Shown here: piece by piece, positions 1-7,432 of the stretch | Layout of the letters: the number at the start of each line of letters is the position of its first letter | Numbering within the stretch: the first letter of the stretch is position 1 | NCBI GenBank assembly: GCA_910578085.1 | Contig: CAJTPM010000036.1 | Span: 1-34,730, forward strand | DNA: 34,730 nt | DNA from: an uncultured Lachnospiraceae bacterium | GTDB lineage: Bacteria; Bacillota; Clostridia; Lachnospirales; Lachnospiraceae | Direction: 5' to 3' | Notes under the pieces: generated by a model | Databases searched by the model: none | What the model was told of the DNA's origin: nothing | The model's input: only the letters and a program-made list of their open reading frames with translations | Translations under genes and position numbers: made by a program

Positions 1-109
1 ATGATAAAATGTAAGAAAACGCCGAAGAAAAAATGCAGATTTATGGCGGAAAGGAAAAAAAACGATAGACTTCCAATAGGACAAAAATGTTCGGGAAGGG
101 AGTCGGAAA

Positions 110-409
110 ATGAGAGGAAAAAGCTGGATGGACATACGAAATGACAGACAAAAAGGGATGAGCTATGTGGAACTCGGAAAAAAATACCACATGGATCCCC
201 GGACGGCAAAGCGGTATGCACAGCCACCGCAAAAACCGGAGTACACACTGACACAGCCAAAACCAACAAAACTGGATGCTTACAAGCAACAGGTAGACCA
301 ATGGCTGGAGGAAGCTCCCTATTCGGCGGTACGGATACTGGAAAAACTGCAGGAACAGGGATTTGACGGAAAGTACAGCATCGTAAAAGAATACGGTAGT
401 GTAAAGTAG
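110..409 (+). pseudogene. istA: IS21-family transposase IstA, N-terminal fragment
   Basis: The 99-residue product has the start of an IS21 IstA: an HTH segment at about residues 8-36 (KGMSYVELGKKYHMDPRTAK) and then the stretch LEEAPYSAVRILEKLQEQGF that precedes the DDE core in this family. IstA proteins are usually 400 or more residues. Here the reading breaks at about residue 94 and stops at 407-409, with no DDE domain and no istB downstream. An AAGGGAG ribosome binding site precedes the ATG. I read it as a dead remnant of an insertion sequence whose rest was lost by deletion or by later insertion of neighbouring elements. A role as a short DNA-binding inhibitor protein is possible but unsupported. 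Confidence 0.8.
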
Positions 410-679
410 CCTATGAAAAACTGGAGTCAAAAAAATAGGCTCCATTAGAACTTTGATAATTGTAGATACGATAGATTTTGGCAGTGTCCGCCACCCTTGA
501 CGGCACACCAAAACAATGCTCTGAACGTCTTACCGACGGCGAAGAACTCAAGAACAGATACCAGTTTCTCCGTCTGATTCACAGCATTGTAGCATTGTTT
601 TGGCGTGCCATCAAGGGCAGGTCCCTTCGGGATGGCTAGGTAATTACCTCTGGCTCGGAATCTAAGAACAGATGTGGGC
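410..679. other. Non-coding, highly structured stretch between two transposase genes
   Basis: No convincing gene lies here. A 7-bp inverted repeat (AGCCTAT / ATAGGCT) occurs at 408-440. A long imperfect inverted repeat spans about 491-621 (separate entry). A second hairpin overlaps its right arm at 608-635 (CCATCAAGGG / CCCTTCGGGATGG). An open frame runs from a TTG at about 479 to a TAG at 636-638 (about 52 codons, with the stretch DGEELKNRYQFLRLIHS), but it has no clear ribosome binding site and I recognise no family. Confidence 0.4.
491..621. repeat. Long inverted repeat (about 29-bp arms, 70-nt loop)
   Basis: The left arm 491-520 and right arm 591-621 are complementary over about 28 bp. 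The core of the right arm is AGCATTGTTTTGG at 591-603. The three internal differences (at about 507, 501 and 494) are all transitions. Read as RNA from the minus strand they are G.U pairs, so a minus-strand transcript would fold into one almost unbroken hairpin. The loop holds a further shorter stem (GACGG near 534 / CCGTC near 570). The minus-strand transposase gene at 680-2119 reads towards it. It could be a transcription-shielding hairpin, an element end, or a remnant structured RNA. Confidence 0.7.
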
Positions 680-2119
680 TTAGCCCTGTTGCTGCTTTAA
701 GAGTTCCTGTTGGCCCAGATAGATCAGGAGTTGCCATTTGCCGGGCATATTCCCAGCGCCTTCCAGCAGTTCCACTTTATTCAGCGGTTCCCTGCCGCCG
801 GATTTCTCATGAGGACGCAGGAAGTTATAGTAAGCGACCCAGAGAGAAACGCTGTGTATTGCACCGCCATCCGTACCGTAACCGCAGGTGACACGATAAG
901 ATTCCCTGAATGTACGGTTCAAGCGTTCGATCACCTGTTTGAATGGCCGGAATTTTTTGGATACTTCGTCGTCATTGGTAAGGCCGATCACCTGCGTGAT
1001 GAATACGTCCCAGCCTTTTTCAATCTTGAACTGCTGGGCGGCAAGCGGATACGCGCTGTATCCGTCAGCAATGAATTTCAGGGTTCTGTCAGGGAATTCC
1101 TTAAATTTATCAAATGCCATGCGCATGGTAAGAATACAGGGGCCGACATCTCTTGAAGTTGAGACCTGATAGCCGAGGATGGAGCGAGTTACTTTGTCCA
1201 TGATGAGCCAGACATATGCTTTTATACCTTTGATTTTGATGTAGGTTTCATCAGCAGCAAGTTCGTTGGAAGGATTGTAGTCATAGGAATCTACAAAGGG
1301 ACGGATGATGACAGCGGCTGTTTTGGCATAATTGTTGACCATGGTATGTGAAATGTCAATACCATGGATTTCTTTAAGGGCCTGTACGGTCTGCCGGAGA
1401 GAGAGTTTTAAATTTACCCGGTAGGTAAGGCACAGCCCCATGATATAGGCGTTGTTTTTCTTATATCTAAAGGAGGTTGCCCACTTTGGGAGCTGGTTTA
1501 GTTCCATATCAAAAAAGTTTACAGAAAACTCGCGGTAAAGATAACGTAGTTTATATTTCCAGTATTCGGATTGCGGAAGCCCTTTAGGAAGCTTTGTGAG
1601 ATTCCGCCGGTAGTAAGGACAGCTGTCGTTGACACACTTATGGATACGGAAATGTTTCCGGTCTTTGACAGGCTGGAGGGCATGCCCGCAATAAGGGCAC
1701 TGTAGTTTTAACGGGGATGTTACTTTTTCACCGTTGACAAAGGTTTGCCCGCAGATCTTGCACTTAAACTGTCCGCGGCCGCCAGAGTTGTCATAGATAT
1801 AGTCATGAGGGGCGCCGCAGAGAGGGCAGGCGGTATCTGTCGGAACGTTACGGGGTTTGCCTTTCTGGGGTTTGACAGGTTTTACGGCTTTGCCATAGCG
1901 GAGGAGGTAGTATCCGTTCCAGAGTTGCCAGTCCTGTTTGATGAATGGTTTGATGACAGGAAGTTTATCCGTGAGGAACTTTTGGTATTTAGGGCTGTGG
2001 AGTTCATCGTGAGCCCACTGCTTAAGAGGAATGTATCTGCAAATAAAAAGAATGAGCCAGCAAATTTGCTGATATTGTTCTTGAATGATTTTAAGTAAAT
2101 ATAGTATAATGTTATCCAT
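680..2119 (-). CDS. Zinc-ribbon DDE transposase (IS6/IS240-like catalytic domain)
   Basis: The protein of about 479 residues has an N-terminal part with zinc-ribbon cysteine pairs (C98/C101 with C120/C123; C141/C144 with C162/C167). A DDE integrase core follows: D290 in LAADETYIKIKG, D352 in FIADGYSAYP, and E398 in KQVIERLNRTFRE. The DETYIK signature resembles the IS240-type DDE domain of IS6-like elements. The reading frame could start at a GTG at 2173, but the ATG at 2119 gives a more normal N-terminus and lies behind a GAAAGG at moderate distance. The enzyme should cut and join the ends of its own element. I could not identify terminal inverted repeats or a target duplication with confidence, so the element boundaries are open. 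The gene looks intact. It lies between a dead IS21 fragment and a truncated gene, so the area has taken repeated insertions. Confidence 0.85.
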   Translation of the reverse strand: MDNIILYLLKIIQEQYQQICWLILFICRYIPLKQWAHDELHSPKYQKFLTDKLPVIKPFIKQDWQLWNGYYLLRYGKAVKPVKPQKGKPRNVPTDTACPLCGAPHDYIYDNSGGRGQFKCKICGQTFVNGEKVTSPLKLQCPYCGHALQPVKDRKHFRIHKCVNDSCPYYRRNLTKLPKGLPQSEYWKYKLRYLYREFSVNFFDMELNQLPKWATSFRYKKNNAYIMGLCLTYRVNLKLSLRQTVQALKEIHGIDISHTMVNNYAKTAAVIIRPFVDSYDYNPSNELAADETYIKIKGIKAYVWLIMDKVTRSILGYQVSTSRDVGPCILTMRMAFDKFKEFPDRTLKFIADGYSAYPLAAQQFKIEKGWDVFITQVIGLTNDDEVSKKFRPFKQVIERLNRTFRESYRVTCGYGTDGGAIHSVSLWVAYYNFLRPHEKSGGREPLNKVELLEGAGNMPGKWQLLIYLGQQELLKQQQG

Positions 2120-2195
2120 AAAGCAATGATTTACCTTTCGTATTTTGTTGAGTGTGGTGCTTACATTATACACGAAAATAGGGGATCATTGCTTT
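2120..2195. promoter_or_regulatory. 11-bp inverted repeat in the transposase upstream region
   Basis: AAAGCAATGAT at 2120-2130 and its exact reverse complement at 2185-2195 bracket the region just upstream of the chosen transposase start at 2119. Such symmetry could be a transposase or repressor binding site, or an RNA stem that hides the start when transcription comes in from outside. Its function is inference. Confidence 0.5.
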
Positions 2196-2259
2196 TTTAG
2201 TTGTAAAAAGCTAAAAATTCCCTGAAAACATGAGGTTTTTAAGAAAAATAGGATTGTAA

Positions 2260-2421
2260 TACTTTACAATACCATCCGGGCATCCGTGGTATCAAAATGA
2301 AAAAGAAGCCATGCGGCTGATGACGGAAAAAGGACAGGCATATCTGGATGACAGCTTTTGCATTTTTACCAAGAACCATATTGAAACCTTAAAAAAATTA
2401 CCCACAAAGGAGGCTGCTTAA
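2260..2421 (+). pseudogene. 3' remnant of a gene, upstream partner of the next CDS
   Basis: An open frame with no start codon of its own runs from just after a TAA at 2257-2259 to a TAA at 2419-2421. It encodes a soluble tail of about 53 residues that includes GHPWYQNEKEAMRLMTEKGQ. The stop overlaps the ATG of the following gene (TAATG), which is typical of a translationally coupled operon. So this is probably the C-terminal end of a once longer ICE gene, cut off when the transposase element or its relatives inserted upstream. I do not recognise the family. Confidence 0.55.
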
Positions 2422-2708
2422 TGAAAAACCAAAAGCAAACCATAAAATGTTCCGAATGCGGTTACTGCAGCGGATTTCGTCCTGTTGGAAACACACGGAC
2501 AGAATTTACCTGCACCCATCCAGATCGGGATTACCTCAAAAACTATTTCCATGAAAAACGCATAAATAAAATGCTTGCTTTTATCGGATTTGGTGCCCGT
2601 TATTCGGATGTCGTCCCTATTAAAACGGCACCTGCATGGTGTCCAAAGAAAAAAACTCTGAGAAAAATGAATCAGGGACTCGCTAGAAACAACCGGGAGA
2701 TGCAGTAG
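2421..2708 (+). CDS. Small Cys-containing hypothetical protein
   Basis: The 95-residue protein has an N-terminal cluster C10-x2-C13-x2-C16 and further Cys at 31 and 74, with a His next to C31 (CTHPD), so a small metal-binding fold is plausible. There is no signal peptide or membrane segment. The start ATG overlaps the stop of the truncated upstream frame and is preceded by AAAGGAGG at 2406-2412, a strong ribosome binding site. A terminator follows directly at 2695. Small Cys proteins of this type are common in conjugative elements of Clostridia. Function unknown. Confidence 0.7.
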   Translation: MKNQKQTIKCSECGYCSGFRPVGNTRTEFTCTHPDRDYLKNYFHEKRINKMLAFIGFGARYSDVVPIKTAPAWCPKKKTLRKMNQGLARNNREMQ

Positions 2709-2728
2709 ATGCTGTATCTCCCTTTTTT
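2695..2728 (+). terminator. Rho-independent terminator
   Basis: The stem GGGAGAT (2695-2701) pairs with ATCTCCC (2716-2722), helped by an internal GCA/TGC, and six T follow. It overlaps the stop codon end of the small Cys protein gene and should end that transcript. Confidence 0.8.
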
Positions 2729-2737
2729 ATTCCTAAG

Positions 2738-2781
2738 CACAAGATATAGTATTTTATAATTGACTAATCCTATATCTTGTG
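2738..2781. repeat. 12-bp perfect inverted repeat, AT-rich
   Basis: CACAAGATATAG at 2738-2749 and its exact reverse complement at 2770-2781 flank a 20-nt AT-rich loop. No T-run follows the stem, so it is not a typical terminator. It could be an operator or an element-specific recognition site. Confidence 0.6.
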
Positions 2782-2851
2782 TTATCATAAACTTGTTATT
2801 GAATTTTGTGCAATTTCGGAACGGAAAGCACACGCTGTTTAAGTTTGTACG

Positions 2852-2901
2852 GAGTCAGAAAGTATAAAGTGCAGGTCACTTTACGCCTTCTGGCTCTTTT
2901 T
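2852..2901 (+). terminator. Strong hairpin with T-run upstream of ligA
   Basis: GAGTCAGAA and GGCTC/TTCTGGCTC arms close on an inner palindrome TAAAGTG-CAGGT-CACTTTA, followed by TTTTT. It faces the ligase gene 170 bases downstream and has no obvious gene just before it. It may be a terminator for incoming transcription or an attenuator for ligA. Confidence 0.7.
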
Positions 2902-3073
2902 ATGTCTGTAACATCATTTAACAGACTATCATACAGCATATCTGTACGCAGGCAGGAATGATCCGGCAGTTTAAGCCGCCTCATCTCCTGCTTTTTTTCG
3001 TTCAGGAAAGGAGGGCAAAAGTGGAAATTCACAAATTCACTGGCAAAATCTAAAAGAAAAGAGGTAAAAACGA

Positions 3074-5101
3074 ATGTCACAGACAACAGAACGCATCCAC
3101 GAACTGGTGGATAAGCTCAACCAGTACCGCGATGAGTATTACAACAGGAATGCCCCCAGTGTGTCAGATGCCGTCTACGACCATCTTTACGACGAACTGG
3201 AACGCTTGGAGAAGGAATCGGGGATCATCCTGAGCAATTCCCCCACCCAGACCGTAGGCTACAAAGCCGTCAGCAGTCTGAAAAAGGTTCGTCACCCCAT
3301 CCCGCTTCTCTCACTGGACAAGACCAAGATGGTAAGCGAGCTGGCTGCCTTCTTAAAGAAACACGCAGCCCTGCTCATGCTGAAGCTGGACGGTCTGACC
3401 GTAAAACTCGTTTACGAGGACGGGAAACTTGTGGAAGGCTCCACCAGAGGCGACAGCAATGAAGGGGAACTCATTACCCACAATGTCTCCGCTTTCCGGA
3501 ATGTGCCGCTTTCCATTCCTTATAGGAAACGCCTTGTAATAACCGGCGAAGGGTTCATCCATAAAAGCGACTTTGAGCGCCTGAAGGATACCCTGACAGG
3601 CAGCGACGGCAAGCCCTACCGCAATGCAAGAAACCTTGCCGCCGGCTCTATCCGCTGTCTGGATGCAAATATCTGCAGGGAACGGGAAATCAGCTTTTTT
3701 GCCTTTAACATTCTTGAGGGCATGGACGAGTTCACCGACATCCGGGACAGCCGCAGCAGCCTGCTGCTCTCACTGTCCGAGTACGGTTTCGGTATCTGCC
3801 CTTTCCTGACAGTTTCTCCTGACGAAACGGCTGAAGACCTGGCTGTAAAAATCAAAACGCTGACAGACCTTGCGGAGATTTCGGACATCCCTATCGACGG
3901 GATGGTGCTGCGCTTTGACAGCTTTTCCTATTCCGCAAGCCTCGGCAGAACCGGACACCATTACAACGACGGCATTGCCTTCAAATTTGAGGATGACACC
4001 TATGAAACAGTCTTCCGCTCCATTGAGTGGCAGACAGGACGCAGCGGCGAGATTGCCCCGGTCGCAGTATTTGACACAGTGGAAATTGACGGCTGTGAGG
4101 TATCCAGGGCGAGCCTCCACAACCTGACATTTATCAAGGGACTGGAACTGCACCCCGGATGCCGTATTCTGGTTTCCAAGCGCAACATGATTATCCCCCA
4201 TGTGGAGGAAAATCTGGACCGTGGTGACTATCAGGACATGACGCCGCAGACCTGCCCCTGCTGTGGGCAGCCCACACGCACCCATTCCAGAGCAGGCGAC
4301 AAGGGACGCATGGTAGAGACGCTCCACTGTGACAATCCCGAATGTGGCAGCCGCATCCTTCAGAAATTCGTGCATTTCGCAGAAAAGAAAGCCATGAACA
4401 TCAGGGGGCTTTCCGAGGCAACGCTGGACCAGCTTATCCGGCTCGGCGCCTTAAAGAGTTATCAGGATTTGTACCACCTTGACCGCTACCGGGATGAGAT
4501 TATTGCACTGGAGGGCTTCGGTGAAAAATCCTATGAAAACCTGATTGCTTCCATCAATGAAAGCCGCAGCACAACCTTTGTACGCTTTGTTGTGGCAATG
4601 GACATTCCCCTGATCGGCAGAACTGCCAGCCGGATACTGGACAGACATTTCCACGGCAGCCTGCGGGAGCTGAGGCTGGCTGCGCTGGATCGTTTCGACT
4701 TTACCTGCCTTGAGGGGATTGGGGACACAATGAGCAGCAATCTCCATGAGTGGTTCCGCAATTCGGATCATCTCCTGTTATGGAGCAGCTTACAGAAAGA
4801 ATTACACTTTGAAAACGGTTTGGATGCAGAGGCATCCAGAGAGGAGAACAATATGAACAAAACAACGAACAACACATTTGCGGGATGCACCATTGTAGCG
4901 ACAGGAAAACTTGAGAACTTCACCCGCGACGGGATCAACGCCAAAATTATCAGCCTCGGCGCCACGCCCGGCAGCTCCGTTACCAAAAAGACGGATTACC
5001 TGATATGCGGCGAGAAGGCAGGTAGCAAGCTGGCAAAGGCAGAGCAGCTCGGCATTAAAATCCTGACTGAACAGGAATTTTTGGATATGTTGTCGGCGTA
5101 G
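3074..5101 (+). CDS. ligA: NAD+-dependent DNA ligase (accessory, element-borne)
   Basis: The 675-residue protein is of full LigA length and seals nicks in duplex DNA using NAD+. Visible in order are: the NAD-binding Ia region (PSVSDAVYDHLYDELERLE, about 28-47), adenylation motif KLDG with catalytic Lys104, TRGD at 124-127, the OB fold, a four-Cys zinc finger (C394, C397, C419, C424), HhH repeats at about 435-590, and a C-terminal BRCT domain at about 598-675. The start has GAGGT 8 bases upstream. Motifs are present, but the region after TRGD is diverged (TRGDSNEGE instead of the usual GDGxxGED), which fits an accessory copy rather than the chromosomal housekeeping enzyme. The next gene follows after 9 bases. 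I expect a role in element replication or transfer (inference). Confidence 0.95.
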   Translation: MSQTTERIHELVDKLNQYRDEYYNRNAPSVSDAVYDHLYDELERLEKESGIILSNSPTQTVGYKAVSSLKKVRHPIPLLSLDKTKMVSELAAFLKKHAALLMLKLDGLTVKLVYEDGKLVEGSTRGDSNEGELITHNVSAFRNVPLSIPYRKRLVITGEGFIHKSDFERLKDTLTGSDGKPYRNARNLAAGSIRCLDANICREREISFFAFNILEGMDEFTDIRDSRSSLLLSLSEYGFGICPFLTVSPDETAEDLAVKIKTLTDLAEISDIPIDGMVLRFDSFSYSASLGRTGHHYNDGIAFKFEDDTYETVFRSIEWQTGRSGEIAPVAVFDTVEIDGCEVSRASLHNLTFIKGLELHPGCRILVSKRNMIIPHVEENLDRGDYQDMTPQTCPCCGQPTRTHSRAGDKGRMVETLHCDNPECGSRILQKFVHFAEKKAMNIRGLSEATLDQLIRLGALKSYQDLYHLDRYRDEIIALEGFGEKSYENLIASINESRSTTFVRFVVAMDIPLIGRTASRILDRHFHGSLRELRLAALDRFDFTCLEGIGDTMSSNLHEWFRNSDHLLLWSSLQKELHFENGLDAEASREENNMNKTTNNTFAGCTIVATGKLENFTRDGINAKIISLGATPGSSVTKKTDYLICGEKAGSKLAKAEQLGIKILTEQEFLDMLSA

Positions 5102-5110
5102 GAGGGCATT

Positions 5111-5488
5111 ATGGGAAAAAATGTTGACTGGATCATACACTATATCCTTGACAATCCCGGCCCTTATCCTTACCTGTGCAATGCCCATACACACGGAATG
5201 GAAAAATACCGGCACCCGGATTTCCAGATGGTACTGAACCTTCCCCAAGAACATATCTGCTATCTTCTGAACACAATGGGTATGCGGGTACAAGGCGGGG
5301 AGACCTTCCATGACGGCGATATGGTTTCCGGTATCTATGAGGACTGCAGCATACGGCTGAAAAAGGTCCGTGAAACCGGGCGGGACGTTCTGCGGCTCAT
5401 CATTCCGGATAAACATAACCGCTTTCCGGAAGACGAAAACTGCATGGAACCCTACCGGCATCAGGAACTGGAAATGTTTGAAAATTAG
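5111..5488 (+). CDS. Small conserved hypothetical protein, ligA operon
   Basis: The 125-residue soluble protein starts 9 bases after ligA behind GGAGGG, so the two are almost surely co-transcribed. It contains AHTHGMEKYRHPDFQMVLNL near the N-terminus and GDMVSGIYEDCSIRL further on. The AHTHG...HPDF pattern recalls the DUF4262-type small proteins, but I am not sure of the family. There is no signal peptide or membrane segment and no catalytic motif I can name. A terminator follows, closing the operon. Confidence 0.75.
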   Translation: MGKNVDWIIHYILDNPGPYPYLCNAHTHGMEKYRHPDFQMVLNLPQEHICYLLNTMGMRVQGGETFHDGDMVSGIYEDCSIRLKKVRETGRDVLRLIIPDKHNRFPEDENCMEPYRHQELEMFEN

Positions 5489-5503
5489 GAAATATACTAT
5501 CTG

Positions 5504-5535
5504 AAAAAAGCTGTCTGAAAAACGGCAGCTTTTTT
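5504..5535 (+). terminator. Rho-independent terminator after the ligA operon
   Basis: AAAAAAGCTG (5504-5513) pairs with CAGCTTTTTT (5526-5535). The A-rich left side makes it able to act in both directions. Confidence 0.8.
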
Positions 5536-5572
5536 CAAGTATCCGGGCTGTCACCGGGTACTTATTCTATAT

Positions 5573-5596
5573 ACGGATTCTGTTCGCAATCCGTAA
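5573..5596. repeat. 8-bp inverted repeat upstream of the Rpn promoter
   Basis: TACGGATT and AATCCGTA form a perfect stem with an 8-nt loop. A second small stem (AGTATCCGG / CCGGGTACT) lies at 5539-5563. They sit just before the promoter at 5614 and could be regulatory; no function is known. Confidence 0.4.
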
Positions 5597-5613
5597 AACA
5601 ATTCAAATCGCAA

Positions 5614-5642
5614 CTGACAAAACGGCAGAATCATGCTATAAT
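5614..5642 (+). promoter_or_regulatory. Sigma-A type promoter of the Rpn cluster
   Basis: CTGACA at 5614-5619, a 17-base spacer, and TATAAT at 5637-5642. This is close to the vegetative consensus. It puts the transcript start near 5649, so the TTG at 5643 cannot be the start of the downstream gene. That supports the ATG at 5667 with GAGAGG 10 bases upstream. Confidence 0.75.
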
Positions 5643-5666
5643 TTGAGAAAGAGAGGTATGCTATTT

Positions 5667-6338
5667 ATGGCAAACAAAACGAACACTATTCAGGAACTGA
5701 ACCTTGCAGACAGTTTTTTATTTGGGAAGGTAATGAGCGACACGGAAATATGCCGCAGAGTACTGGAAAAAATATTAAATGTCCCCATTAAAAAGGTAGA
5801 TTTCCCGATTACCCGGAAAACCACTGACATTGCACCTGACAGCGGGGACATCCGTTTAGATGCCTGCATCCATGATGAACAGGAAACCATATACTCTGTT
5901 GAGGTGCTGTGCTGCAAAGATGAGGAACTTCTCAAAAAAGCAAGGTATTTCCAGTGCAATATCGACTCGGACATAATCCTCTCCGGAAAAAGGTGCACAA
6001 AGCTGAAGAAATCGTACATCATCTTTATCTGCACCTTTGATCCATTTTCCGACGGACGACACATCTACACCTTTGAGAACCGGTGTCTGGAAGATCTGTC
6101 GCTGGCGCTTGGTGATGAAACCACCGAGATATTTTTAAGCACCAAGGGGGAAAAGGATGATGTGGATGACGAGATAAAGGATTTTCTGGCATATATCGAA
6201 AACAGCACTGACGCCTGTGCGCAGCAGACCTCCAGCCCGCTGGTCAGAGCAATCCATAAAAGAGTAACTGAAATCAAGCTGGACAAGGATATGGAACTCC
6301 AGTATATGACTTTATTACAGAGGCAAGGGGGAATATAA
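5667..6338 (+). CDS. Rpn/PD-(D/E)XK nuclease-family protein, probably altered
   Basis: The 223-residue protein matches the Rpn (recombination-promoting nuclease, often annotated putative transposase) family. It shows the N-terminal NLADSFLFGKVMSD block, the nuclease core around D65 and E79 (DIRLDACIHDEQETIYSVEV), and the later YFQ...SYIIFICTFDPF block. The third core position, normally Q or K two residues after the Glu (IEMQ-like), is Leu81 here, so cutting activity may be lost. It is also short: family members run about 270-310 residues, and this one ends abruptly in MTLLQRQGGI. The same MTLLQR motif restarts downstream at 7211, which suggests the tail was cut off by rearrangement. The next gene overlaps by one base (TAATG). 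Confidence 0.75.
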   Translation: MANKTNTIQELNLADSFLFGKVMSDTEICRRVLEKILNVPIKKVDFPITRKTTDIAPDSGDIRLDACIHDEQETIYSVEVLCCKDEELLKKARYFQCNIDSDIILSGKRCTKLKKSYIIFICTFDPFSDGRHIYTFENRCLEDLSLALGDETTEIFLSTKGEKDDVDDEIKDFLAYIENSTDACAQQTSSPLVRAIHKRVTEIKLDKDMELQYMTLLQRQGGI

Positions 6339-7198
6339 TGTCAGAAGGAATCGTTTATCAGAATAAGGATATTTTATTTAAGATCCTCGGCCAGACATAT
6401 AAAGAAAAAAGTTTTGCGGCATATGGAATTGACCTGCCGCCGATCAGGGAACTGCTTCCCACAGACCTGCCGAAGATTGCTGCAAATGAAAAAAGCATTG
6501 ACAACCTGTTTTTACTGGAAGACGGCACTTATGCGATTGTAGATTACGAATCGGTATACAAAAAGGCGAATAAGATAAAATATCTGAATTATATCGCGCG
6601 GGTAATGGAAAAATACTTTAAGGAAGATGAAACATTCAACCTGCGCCTGATCGTTATCTACACCAGCGATGTGCAATGTGCGGAGCCAACGCTTGAAACG
6701 GACTGTTTTACCCTGCGTACCGAGCAGGCTTTCCTGTCCCATATAGACGGCGAGGCAGCCTTTGATGAAATTCAGGGCAAACTCCAGTCCGGCATCCCTC
6801 TGGCAGATGATGACCTGATGCGGCTGGTGATCCTGCCGCTTACGGTTCCCGGATCTGAAGGGAAGCAGGAAATGTTGGAGAAGGTTGTGGATCTGGCAGA
6901 ACAGATAACGGATGAGGAACAACGTATTTTTACCCTCTCCGGCGTGATCGTAGCAAGTGATAAATTCATCAATAGGGAATATCTGGATCAGATAAGGAGG
7001 AGAATCAGTATGACACAGTTAGGACAGCTTTATGAGAAGGAAAAGATTGAGTATGCTAATCAAAAAGTAAGGGAAAATGATTTAAAAAGGGCGAAATCTT
7101 TATTGAACGAAGGTATTGATATAGTAAAAATCATGAAGACATATGGATTCACCGAAGAGGAACTCCTTCATCTTCAGGATGAAAATGTAACTGTATAA
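6338..7198 (+). CDS. Rpn-associated PD-(D/E)XK-like protein
   Basis: The 286-residue protein is coupled to the upstream Rpn-like gene by TAATG. Residues 55-90 (SIDNLFLLEDGTYAIVDYES and then KYLNYIARVM) fit a nuclease-like core with D55 and E71, as in the LEDG...IEFQS block of Rpn relatives. The C-terminal third holds MTQLGQLYEKEKIEYANQKV and a helical tail ending in a short KIMKTYGFTEEEL segment, a common Rpn-family tail. Soluble; no signal peptide. Its C-terminal half is duplicated at 7430-7978. Role unknown; families of this type have been linked to DNA cleavage and recombination or to phage defence. Confidence 0.75.
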   Translation: MSEGIVYQNKDILFKILGQTYKEKSFAAYGIDLPPIRELLPTDLPKIAANEKSIDNLFLLEDGTYAIVDYESVYKKANKIKYLNYIARVMEKYFKEDETFNLRLIVIYTSDVQCAEPTLETDCFTLRTEQAFLSHIDGEAAFDEIQGKLQSGIPLADDDLMRLVILPLTVPGSEGKQEMLEKVVDLAEQITDEEQRIFTLSGVIVASDKFINREYLDQIRRRISMTQLGQLYEKEKIEYANQKVRENDLKRAKSLLNEGIDIVKIMKTYGFTEEELLHLQDENVTV

Positions 7199-7210
7199 GA
7201 GGTACACACA

Positions 7211-7387
7211 ATGACTTTATTGCAAAGAGACCGGGAAAATATCGAATTAGGGCGAGAAGAAGGCAGCAACCAGATGGCTTCCTTAATCAAGATACTTCTT
7301 TCTGAAAACCGTACTGACGAATTGAATCGTGCTTTAGAAGAACCGGATTTCAGGAACAGGCTTTTTGAGGAATATGATATTTTATAG
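7211..7387 (+). pseudogene. Orphaned C-terminal tail of an Rpn-family protein
   Basis: This 58-codon frame begins MTLLQRDRENIELGREEG, the same motif that ends the protein at 6338, and continues with the long helical tail usual for Rpn proteins. It starts 12 bases after the preceding stop behind a GAGGT site. I read it as the detached tail of the 5667 gene, displaced by the paralogue at 6338-7198. It might still be translated. Confidence 0.6.
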
Positions 7388-7400
7388 CAGCAGATATAAT

Positions 7401-7432
7401 AGCAGGGGAGGTATGTATTTCCCCTGCTTTTG
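7401..7432 (+). terminator. Rho-independent terminator inside the Rpn cluster
   Basis: AGCAGGGGA (7401-7409) pairs perfectly with TCCCCTGCT (7420-7428), followed by TTTT. It separates the detached tail from the chimeric copy downstream. Confidence 0.75.

Larger units (their letters stand above)
2709..3073. other. 365-base gap with three hairpins, leader of the ligase gene
   Basis: No convincing gene lies here. The region holds the terminator tail, a perfect 12-bp inverted repeat at 2738-2749 / 2770-2781 (CACAAGATATAG), and a strong hairpin plus T-run at 2852-2901. Two tiny coupled frames (2902-2961, 19 codons; 2958-3053, 31 codons) lie after the hairpin, but the first lacks a ribosome binding site. 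The second contains a GTG at 3021 behind AGGAGGG. I would not call either a gene without expression or conservation evidence. Confidence 0.5.

Noticed and set aside
479..638. A 52-codon frame with TTG start across the long inverted repeat
   Set aside because: No ribosome binding site and no family match. The pairing pattern of the region is better explained by structure on the opposite strand.
630..2277. GGATGG at 630-635 and CCATCC at 2272-2277 as terminal inverted repeats of the DDE transposase element
   Set aside because: Only six exact bases match with loose similarity beyond, so it is likely chance. The right site also lies inside the remnant frame ending at 2421.
2902..3053. Two tiny coupled frames (19 and 31 codons) before ligA as leader peptides
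   Set aside because: The first has no ribosome binding site directly after the T-run, and neither has recognisable content. Kept only as a note in the gap entry.
5643..5666. TTG at 5643 as start of the first Rpn gene
   Set aside because: It overlaps the -10 box of the promoter at 5614-5642, so it could not be in the transcript.
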